Of a stretch of 7,113 bases of DNA, positions 1-5,982 are shown one piece after another. The DNA lies in assembly GCA_021202305.1 (NCBI GenBank), contig JAJQDG010000081.1, positions 1 through 7,113 on the forward strand. Direction: 5' to 3'. A program made the position numbers and the translations under genes. This DNA is from Candidatus Gastranaerophilales bacterium (GTDB lineage Bacteria; Cyanobacteriota; Vampirovibrionia; Gastranaerophilales; Gastranaerophilaceae). Positions within the stretch are counted from its first letter, which is position 1; the number at the start of each line of letters is the position of its first letter. The notes under the pieces were generated by a model. That model ran no database searches, was not told the origin of the DNA, and saw only the letters and a program-made list of their open reading frames with translations.

Positions 1-3000
1 ATTCTATTTTCTACATTTGATTCGGGATTTATCCACAATTTTTTGTTTGTAAGAATCTGAACCCTTTTATCCGGAGTTTGTGCTTCCGGATCTTCAAAAT
101 CAATAACTACAGGGCTGTCGCCCGCATTTTTACTTAAAAGCTCTTTTAGATATTCATTTTCTTCAAATTCAAAATGTTTAAGCATTTTAATTGTAAAAAG
201 GCTGACATTTTGAATCGGGCGCACCTCTGATACCGCAAGGTTTATTTCTTCATCCCGTTTTGAAATGCGTGCGGTCATTATAACTTTTTCATCATTTGCA
301 AGAATATTTCCGTATTTTTCCGTTACTTTCGGAAAAGAAACAAATTCCACTCTTGCGCCTGATAAATCTTCAACAATGCCGATTTTTAATATTTTTGAAG
401 CATCTCCCCTTTTGGTTTTCGAAACCACCTGAGATAAAAGCCCGCATATTGTAACCGTTTTATCATTTTCAGGAGATTGAACAATTTCAGAGAGCGTATC
501 TGTCGTTAAATATTTCAAAGTGTCTTTTATGCTTGATAACGGGTGGCTTGAAACATAAATGCCCATTAATTCATGTTCAAATTGCTGAATTTCCGTATCT
601 TTATATTCATCATCGGAACTTCCCAAAAGTTCAAATGAAGGCAGCCCCAAATCCTGTGCATCAATTCCGGAACTTGCAAACAAGCTGACCTGTCCTGTTT
701 TTCTTTGCAGCTTTTTTTCGCTCACTTCTTTTGTAATGCGTTCTAAATTTTCAACAAGCTGCTTGCGGCTTTTTTCCACTCTGGAAAAGGCACCTACTTT
801 AATTAATGCCTCTACGGTAAGTTTATTAATTCCGCGCCCTTCCATGCGGTCGCAATAATCGTAAAGCGATTCAAATTCTTTTTCTTGTCTTAGCTGCATA
901 ATTGTTTCAACAACGCCTCTGCCTACGTTTTTAATTGAAGCAAGCCCGAAACGGATATTATCTCCATCGGGCGTAAAATCTGCATCCGATCTGTTTATAT
1001 CGGGAGGTAAAACCTTTATGCCGAGCGCCTGGCACTGTAAAATATACTGCTGGGTTTTTTCCTGATTATTTGATTGGGAAGTTAAAATTGCAGCCATCCA
1101 TTCAACAGGATAGTGCGCCTTTAAATATGCGGTTTGATATGCAACAAAAGCATAAGCTGCCGAGTGGCTCCGGTTGAAACAGTATTTTGCAAAACTTTCA
1201 ATCTGCTCAAAAAGCGCTCCTGCATCTTGTGCGCTCATGCCGTTTTTAGCTGCGCCTTCGATAAAAATGGTTTTTTGTTTTGCCATTTCTTCAAGTTTCT
1301 TTTTGCCCATCATTCTGCGTACCATATCGGCACCGCCCAGAGTATATCCGGCAAGAACCTGAAAAATTTTCATGATTTGTTCCTGATAAACTATGGTGCC
1401 GTACGTATCTTTTAAAATATCTTCAAGCAGCGGATGAGCGTATTCAATTTTTTGGCGTCCGTGTTTACGGTCAACAAAATCTTTTACCATGCCCGATTCT
1501 AAAGGTCCCGGTCTGAAAAGCGCGACCAGTGCGCCTAAATCTTCAAATACCGTAGGTTTTAATTCTTTTACAAGACGTTTCATCCCCGTAGATTCAAGCT
1601 GAAATACGCCGTCTGTTTCGCCCCTTTTTAAAAGTTCAAACGTTTTTTCGTCATCCAGAGGAATTTTATTTATATCAAAATCAATTCCTTTCCGCTTTTT
1701 TATCATATCAAGGCAATCGCGGATAACCGTAAGCGTTTCAAGCCCTAAAAAGTCCATTTTCAAAAGCCCTAATTTTTCAATGCAGACCATAGGGAATTGA
1801 GTTGTAACGGATTTTTCTTTTGAAAGCGCGATAGGGATAATTTCATCTAAAGGTTTATGCGAAATGATAACTCCGGCAGCATGCGTTCCCACCTGATTTT
1901 TAATACCTTCAAGATGTAGCGCCTCATCAGTCAATTTTTTTACTTCGGGGTTTGAATCATAGAGTTTTTTAAATTCAGAACCTTCAACAAGCGCATCCGA
2001 TAATTTTATCCCGGGGCTCGAGGGAATTAAGCCTGCCCAGGAATTGCTGGTGGTAAAATCAATGTCGTATACTCTTGCAACTGCCTTTAGCGCGGCTTTT
2101 GCAGCAAGCGTGCCAAATGTTATAATCTGGCAGACATGGTCTTCGCCGTATTTTTCTGTAACATAATCGATAACTTCACCCCTGCGCCTTTTGCAAAAAT
2201 CGATATCAATATCGGGCATTGATATACGTTCGGGGTTTAAAAACCTTTCAAACAATAAATGATGACGTATAGGGTCGAGTTCCGTTATGCCGAGCGCATA
2301 GGCGACAATGCTGCCTGCGGCGGAGCCGCGGCCGGGACCTACTGGTATATTTTGTTTTTTAGCCCAGTTTATAAAATCCCATGTAAGAAGAAAATATGCA
2401 GGAAACCCCATTTTATCTATAACGCTTTTTTCATAAAGATACCTGTCCTCAATATCTTTCGGATAGTTTTCGCCGTATCGTCTTTTTAAACCTTCACGGC
2501 AAAGATAATCAAAATAAGAATTTGTATCGTACCCTTCAGGCACGGGGTAAGTTGGCAGATGAGATTTGCCGAGTTCTATATGTACATCGCACTTGTTTGC
2601 AACTTCTACCGTATTATTCATGCATTCTTCAAATGCTGCATCGTCCATCCAGTTAAATGCCCTGCGCAATTCATCTTTTGTTTTTACATAAAACTCATTA
2701 TTTGGAAATTTAAAGCGGTTGGTATCTGTTTTTGAAGATTTTGTCTGTTCGCAAAGAAGGGTATCATGCCACAGGGCATCCTGCGAGCGCAAATAGTGAG
2801 AATCGTTTGTTATAACCATTTTCGCCCCGATTTTTTCCGCAAACTCGATAAGCTTTGGATTAGATTGTTTTTGTTCCCACAAACCATGGTCTTGAAGTTC
2901 TATATAAAAATCTTCGCCAAAAAGATTTTTATAATACTTTGCTTTTTCAAACGCCTTTTCTTCAAAACCGTCAAGGATATTTCTTGCAACTTCGCCCTGA

Positions 3001-3413
3001 ATGCAAGCGGAAAGGCAGATAATTCCTTCATGATATTTTTCGAGTATTTCATGATTAATTCTCGGCTTGTAATAATATCCTTGCACTGCAGCTATTGAAG
3101 CCATTTTAATCATGTTTTGATAGCCTGTATTATTTTTTGCAAGCAAAACAAGGTGATACAGGGTTTTTTTTGTGCTTTTGTCGTTTATTACATCACCTTC
3201 CGCTATATAAAATTCGCACCCTAAAATGGGCTTTACTTCAGGATATTCTTTATGAGTCAAAACCATGTCAATTATGCCGTACATAACACCGTGGTCTGTT
3301 ATCGCAACGGCAGGCATGGAATTTTCTTTTGCAAACTTAAATAAATCAGGAAGCTTAATAGCGCCGTCTAAAAGGCTGTATTCAGTGTGAAGGTGAAGCG
3401 GTACGTAATTCAT
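1..3413 (-). CDS. dnaE: DNA polymerase III subunit alpha (DnaE), 3' end cut by window edge
   Basis: This is the replicative polymerase subunit that extends DNA strands within the DNA polymerase III holoenzyme. The frame is open without a stop for 1137 codons from ATG 3413-3411 to the left edge; family members are about 1150-1200 residues, so only a short C-terminus is missing. The start is fixed by an in-frame TGA two codons upstream and by the family-typical N-terminus MNYVPLHLHTEYS. Domains in order: PHP (about 1-210) with HLH at 7-9, TDHG at 39-42 and NDSHY at 203-207; palm/thumb with GPGRGSAAGS at 359-368, PDIDIDF at 400-406 (catalytic D401 and D403) and KMDFLGL at 552-558 (D554, third acidic residue); fingers with RRMMGKKK near 699-706; helix-hairpin-helix about 819-870; a clamp-binding motif QVSLF at 908-912; and an OB fold about 985-1067. 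No convincing Shine-Dalgarno precedes the start. It is transcribed away from glyQ. The identification is secure. Confidence 0.98.
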   Translation of the reverse strand, partial: MNYVPLHLHTEYSLLDGAIKLPDLFKFAKENSMPAVAITDHGVMYGIIDMVLTHKEYPEVKPILGCEFYIAEGDVINDKSTKKTLYHLVLLAKNNTGYQNMIKMASIAAVQGYYYKPRINHEILEKYHEGIICLSACIQGEVARNILDGFEEKAFEKAKYYKNLFGEDFYIELQDHGLWEQKQSNPKLIEFAEKIGAKMVITNDSHYLRSQDALWHDTLLCEQTKSSKTDTNRFKFPNNEFYVKTKDELRRAFNWMDDAAFEECMNNTVEVANKCDVHIELGKSHLPTYPVPEGYDTNSYFDYLCREGLKRRYGENYPKDIEDRYLYEKSVIDKMGFPAYFLLTWDFINWAKKQNIPVGPGRGSAAGSIVAYALGITELDPIRHHLLFERFLNPERISMPDIDIDFCKRRRGEVIDYVTEKYGEDHVCQIITFGTLAAKAALKAVARVYDIDFTTSNSWAGLIPSSPGIKLSDALVEGSEFKKLYDSNPEVKKLTDEALHLEGIKNQVGTHAAGVIISHKPLDEIIPIALSKEKSVTTQFPMVCIEKLGLLKMDFLGLETLTVIRDCLDMIKKRKGIDFDINKIPLDDEKTFELLKRGETDGVFQLESTGMKRLVKELKPTVFEDLGALVALFRPGPLESGMVKDFVDRKHGRQKIEYAHPLLEDILKDTYGTIVYQEQIMKIFQVLAGYTLGGADMVRRMMGKKKLEEMAKQKTIFIEGAAKNGMSAQDAGALFEQIESFAKYCFNRSHSAAYAFVAYQTAYLKAHYPVEWMAAILTSQSNNQEKTQQYILQCQALGIKVLPPDINRSDADFTPDGDNIRFGLASIKNVGRGVVETIMQLRQEKEFESLYDYCDRMEGRGINKLTVEALIKVGAFSRVEKSRKQLVENLERITKEVSEKKLQRKTGQVSLFASSGIDAQDLGLPSFELLGSSDDEYKDTEIQQFEHELMGIYVSSHPLSSIKDTLKYLTTDTLSEIVQSPENDKTVTICGLLSQVVSKTKRGDASKILKIGIVEDLSGARVEFVSFPKVTEKYGNILANDEKVIMTARISKRDEEINLAVSEVRPIQNVSLFTIKMLKHFEFEENEYLKELLSKNAGDSPVVIDFEDPEAQTPDKRVQILTNKKLWINPESNVENR

Positions 3414-3459
3414 ATTTCAAAATGTACCATAAAAAATGCATAAATTTTCAAAACTTTAA

Positions 3460-3486
3460 ATATTATTACATTTTATTTATTGTAAA
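3460..3486 (-). promoter_or_regulatory. Candidate promoter for dnaE
   Basis: Read on the minus strand, TTTACA (3486-3481) is followed after 15 bp by TAATAT (3465-3460). The spacer is shorter than the optimal 17 bp. If used, it would give a dnaE leader of roughly 40 bases. The -10-like hexamer lies in the left arm of the inverted repeat, mirroring the glyQ candidate in the right arm. The match is weak and could be chance. Confidence 0.25.
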
Positions 3487-3508
3487 AAAATTATGATTGT
3501 AGTAATAT
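3480..3508 (+). promoter_or_regulatory. Candidate sigma70-type promoter for glyQ and the permeases
   Basis: TTGTAA (3480-3485) lies exactly 17 bp before TAATAT (3503-3508), which fits a -35/-10 pair. Transcription would then begin only a few bases before the glyQ ATG at 3518, giving a nearly leaderless mRNA and agreeing with the lack of a well-spaced Shine-Dalgarno. A competing -10, TATGAT at 3492-3497, would leave a leader of about 14 bases but has no good -35. In such AT-rich DNA, chance matches are common. Confidence 0.35.
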
Positions 3509-3517
3509 TCAGAAGTT

Positions 3518-4396
3518 ATGGCATTAACTTTTCAAGAATTGATTTTAAACCTTTCTAAATACTGGTCTGACTACGGGTGCATTATTCAACAGCCTTATGA
3601 TATAGAAAAAGGCGCAAGCACAATGAACCCTGCTACATTTTTAAGAGCGCTGGGTCCCGAACCGTATTCGACTGCCATGGTTGAACCCTGCCGCCGCCCG
3701 ACTGATGCAAGATACGGCGAAAATCCAAACAGATTGGGACATTATTTTCAATATCAGGTAATATTAAAGCCCTCTCCCGATAATGCACAGGGAATTTACC
3801 TGAATTCACTTGAAGCAATGGGGGTTGATTTATCCGAACATGATGTCCGCTTTGTTGAAGACAATTGGGAATCGCCCACATTAGGCGCTGCCGGTGTAGG
3901 ATGGGAAGTTTGGCTTGATGGAATGGAAATTACCCAGTTTACATATTTTCAGCAGGTCGGCGGGCTTGAAGTAAAACCGGTTGCGCTCGAAATTACCTAT
4001 GGTTTGGAGCGCATTGCAATGTATCTTCAAAATGTTGATTCCGTATTTGACGTTATGTGGAATAAAAAATTAAAATACGGCGATATATACCTGCAAAATG
4101 AAATTGAGCAATCCAAATACAATTTTGAATATTCAAGCCCCGAAAGGCTTTTTCAGATTTTTGATTTATCCGAAGCGGAAAGCTATTCTTGTATTGAAAA
4201 AGAAATTGTGCTTCCTGCGTATGATTGGGTTTTAAAATGTTCCCACACTTTTAATCTGCTTGATGCGAGAGGCTCAATCAGCAGAGATGAAAGAATAAAC
4301 TACATTAACAGAGTGCGCAAAATGGCATCCGAAGTTGCAAAATTATATGTAAAACAACGCGAAAGACTGGGGTATCCGCTCCTCAGCAGGAAATAA
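3518..4396 (+). CDS. glyQ: Glycine--tRNA ligase alpha subunit
   Basis: This is the catalytic alpha subunit of the bacterial alpha2-beta2 glycyl-tRNA synthetase, a cytoplasmic class II enzyme that activates glycine with ATP and charges tRNA-Gly together with the beta subunit GlyS. It has 292 residues, a normal full length for GlyQ. The start follows an in-frame TAA at 3503-3505 and gives the expected N-terminus. Visible signatures are [12 protein letters not shown] (27-38), FLRALGPEP (41-49), [18 protein letters not shown] (55-72), [13 protein letters not shown] (112-124), [15 protein letters not shown] (135-149), the motif-3-like [13 protein letters not shown] (159-171) and [12 protein letters not shown] (241-252). 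VEPCRRPTD resembles cyanobacterial GlyQ more than the Firmicutes form VEPSRRPAD, as far as I recall. The partner glyS is not next to it; two permease genes follow instead, the first only 2 bp after the stop. No Shine-Dalgarno of normal spacing is seen. Confidence 0.98.
   Translation: MALTFQELILNLSKYWSDYGCIIQQPYDIEKGASTMNPATFLRALGPEPYSTAMVEPCRRPTDARYGENPNRLGHYFQYQVILKPSPDNAQGIYLNSLEAMGVDLSEHDVRFVEDNWESPTLGAAGVGWEVWLDGMEITQFTYFQQVGGLEVKPVALEITYGLERIAMYLQNVDSVFDVMWNKKLKYGDIYLQNEIEQSKYNFEYSSPERLFQIFDLSEAESYSCIEKEIVLPAYDWVLKCSHTFNLLDARGSISRDERINYINRVRKMASEVAKLYVKQRERLGYPLLSRK
4388..4391 (+). promoter_or_regulatory. Shine-Dalgarno of permease 1, inside the end of glyQ
   Basis: AGGA lies 7 bases before the ATG at 4399 and overlaps the last sense codons of glyQ (AGG AAA TAA). 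It is the best ribosome-binding site in the window. It supports 4399 as the start and suggests that translation of permease 1 is coupled to that of glyQ. Confidence 0.7.
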
Positions 4397-4398
4397 CA

Positions 4399-5982
4399 AT
4401 GGAAAAAAATGAAGTTCAGAAGCTAAACTGTCTGTCTGAAAATTTAGAAGTAAGCCCTAAAGAGATGAATTTGCTTTTTAGGTTTTGCAGGAACATATTT
4501 AAAACAAAAAATCCCGATGAAATGATTGAAGCCGCCTCGCGTGCCGGTTTGAAAAAAACACTCGGTGCGTTTGACCTTATTATTTTAGGTGTCGGCGCTA
4601 TTATCGGAAGCGGAATTTTTACGGTAGTAGGAATTGCCGCAGCAGGCAGCGCAGAATCAACAGGCGCCGGCCCTGCGCTTGTTATATCAATGGTACTGGC
4701 TTCGCTTGCATGCGTATTCAGTGCAATGTGCTATTCTGAATTTGCCTCAATGATTCCGGTTGCAGGATCTGCCTATTTATACACCTATGCCACAATGGGT
4801 GAATTTTTGGCATGGATTGTAGGCTGGGTTTTAATGCTTGAATATCTGGTAGGCTACATCGCTGTTGCTTCTGCGTGGACAGGGTATTTTATGCAATTTT
4901 TGCAGGGTTTTTCAAAATATTTGCCGGACTTTATAGTAAATCCGCCTGTGTGGATTGTTCATGATTATGGAACAGCAAGCAGTATACTAATTCAATCAGG
5001 GCAAAATCCTGCACTTGAGATTCCGCATTTTTTCGGGATACCGTTTGCGCTTAATCTCCCCGGTGTACTTATGACCTTGATAATTATGCTGATATTGATA
5101 AAAGGAATAAAAGAATCTACAAAAATGGCGGGCGTGTTGGTCATAATTAAACTTACCGTCATTGCCTTATTTTTAATCACGGGCGCTTTTTACGTACGCC
5201 CTGAAAACTGGACGCCTTTTGCACCAAACGGCTTTAAGGGAATTTTTATGGGCGCATTTATAATTTTCTTCGCATATATCGGTTTTGATGCAATAGCAAC
5301 AGCAGCCGAAGAAACAAAAAACCCCCAAAAAAATCTGCCGAAAGGAATTATAGGTTCGCTTGCCGTATGCACGGTAATTTATGTCCTTGTAGCTCTTGTC
5401 TTATGCGGAATTTCCCCGATAAGCGAAATTGATTTGCATGCACCGATTGCACATGCTATAAGTTCTGTCGGGCAGGATTGGGTAGCGGGACTTATTTCAA
5501 TAGGGGCGCTGACAGGGCTTACTTCGGTTCTTATGGTGCTTATGCTTGCTGCAACAAGAATTCTTTATGCAATGAGCCGCGACGGGTTTTTGCCTCAGAT
5601 TTTGCAAACCATTCACAAAAAATATAAAACGCCGTACGCTATAACAATAATGACCGCAATAATTTGTATTTTAGGGTCTGCATTTTTAAATATTTCAACT
5701 GCAGCAGAACTTTGCAATTTTGGAACATTTACTTCATTTATTATAGTCTGCGTTGCGGTTTTAATTTTAAGAAAAAAAGAACCCGAAAGAAAACGCCCGT
5801 ACAAAGTTCCTTTTTCGCCCTGGTTTCCTCTTTTTGGAATTATATGCTGCTTAGGGTTAATGATTTATTCAATGCAGTTTTTGCATACATCAAGATTTTT
5901 GTTTCCGTTGTGGATAATACTTGGAATGCTTTTTTATTTTGCTTACGGTTACAAAAATTTAAGAAAGTCGGATGAAAAATAA
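4399..5982 (+). CDS. APC-superfamily amino acid permease 1 (cationic amino acid transporter type)
   Basis: This is a 527-residue inner-membrane transporter predicted to import amino acids by secondary transport. It resembles the CAT branch of the APC superfamily (relatives: Bacillus YfnA, Geobacillus ApcT). By eye there are about 12 hydrophobic segments, near residues 58-80, 92-115, 137-168, 219-236, 243-263, 281-301, 317-338, 361-385, 411-431, 436-456, 474-492 and 498-517. Family signatures are the broken-helix TM1 motif GVGAIIGSGIF (64-74), CYSEFASMIPVAGSAY (111-126), the TM6 stretch FFAYIGFDA (290-298) followed by AEETKNPQKNLP (303-314), RILYAMSRDGFLP (387-399) and PYKVPFSPWFP near 467-477. 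The start at 4399 has AGGA 7 bases upstream. A second in-frame ATG at 4465 (M23, preceded by AAAGAG) would remove a hydrophilic 22-residue extension that permease 2 lacks. It lies 2 bp after glyQ and overlaps permease 2 by 1 bp. Substrate unknown. Confidence 0.93.
   Translation: MEKNEVQKLNCLSENLEVSPKEMNLLFRFCRNIFKTKNPDEMIEAASRAGLKKTLGAFDLIILGVGAIIGSGIFTVVGIAAAGSAESTGAGPALVISMVLASLACVFSAMCYSEFASMIPVAGSAYLYTYATMGEFLAWIVGWVLMLEYLVGYIAVASAWTGYFMQFLQGFSKYLPDFIVNPPVWIVHDYGTASSILIQSGQNPALEIPHFFGIPFALNLPGVLMTLIIMLILIKGIKESTKMAGVLVIIKLTVIALFLITGAFYVRPENWTPFAPNGFKGIFMGAFIIFFAYIGFDAIATAAEETKNPQKNLPKGIIGSLAVCTVIYVLVALVLCGISPISEIDLHAPIAHAISSVGQDWVAGLISIGALTGLTSVLMVLMLAATRILYAMSRDGFLPQILQTIHKKYKTPYAITIMTAIICILGSAFLNISTAAELCNFGTFTSFIIVCVAVLILRKKEPERKRPYKVPFSPWFPLFGIICCLGLMIYSMQFLHTSRFLFPLWIILGMLFYFAYGYKNLRKSDEK
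5180..5222 (+). repeat. 43-bp perfect repeat, copy in permease 1
   Basis: This stretch is identical base for base to 6685-6727 in permease 2, at a fixed offset of 1505 bp. It encodes GAFYVRPENWTPFA between TM5 and TM6. The bases just outside differ at synonymous or variable positions: 5179 A versus 6684 G, and 5223 A versus 6728 G. Confidence 0.95.
5554..5608 (+). repeat. 55-bp perfect repeat, copy in permease 1
   Basis: This block is identical at every base, third codon positions included, to 7059-7113. It encodes TRILYAMSRDGFLPQILQ, the end of TM8 and the following cytoplasmic loop. The second copy reaches the window edge, so the true identity tract may be longer. The offset is again 1505 bp. 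Confidence 0.95.

Larger units (their letters stand above)
3459..3509. repeat. Imperfect inverted repeat in the divergent promoter region
   Basis: The left arm AATATTATTACA (3459-3470) and the right arm TGTAGTAATATT (3498-3509) are complementary at 11 of 12 positions around a 27-bp centre. A further TGTAA (3481-3485) pairs with the TTACA of the left arm (3466-3470) across 10 bp. Each outer arm contains a TAATAT -10-like hexamer facing its own gene. It could be an operator for a dimeric regulator, or simply two symmetric promoters in AT-rich DNA. Confidence 0.45.
3414..3517. promoter_or_regulatory. Divergent promoter region between dnaE and glyQ
   Basis: This 104-bp, very AT-rich spacer separates the two divergent start codons and must contain both promoters and any control sites. 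No gene, tRNA, terminator hairpin or riboswitch-like structure is visible, and it is too short for a T-box leader. Neither flanking gene has a strong Shine-Dalgarno: dnaE is preceded by TTTGAAAT, and glyQ by AGAAG only two bases from its ATG. Transcription start sites cannot be placed from sequence alone. Confidence 0.75.

Noticed and set aside
1134..1415. Plus-strand open frame of 93 codons
   Set aside because: It lies wholly antisense to dnaE, whose frame is unbroken and encodes conserved polymerase and thumb motifs here. The translation looks like nothing recognisable and has no ribosome-binding site.
2259..3098. Plus-strand open frames of 76 and 110 codons (2259-2489, 2766-3098)
   Set aside because: Both are antisense to the conserved catalytic and PHP parts of dnaE and give low-complexity Phe/Ile/Lys-rich products typical of antisense reading of AT-rich codons.
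1..3413. Frameshift or split in dnaE
   Set aside because: I translated the entire minus-strand frame codon by codon; it is open and matches DnaE motifs in order throughout, so the gene is intact within the window.
3414..3517. T-box or glycine riboswitch upstream of glyQ
   Set aside because: The spacer is only 104 bp, holds no stem-loop or terminator typical of a T-box or glycine aptamer, and must also contain the dnaE promoter.
3633..3881. Minus-strand open frame of 82 codons inside glyQ
   Set aside because: It is antisense to strongly conserved GlyQ motifs, with no recognisable product.
4992..5975. Open frames inside permease 1 (minus 4992-5180, 5190-5372, 5613-5804; plus 5664-5975)
   Set aside because: All overlap the intact permease reading frame and have no domain signatures or ribosome-binding sites.
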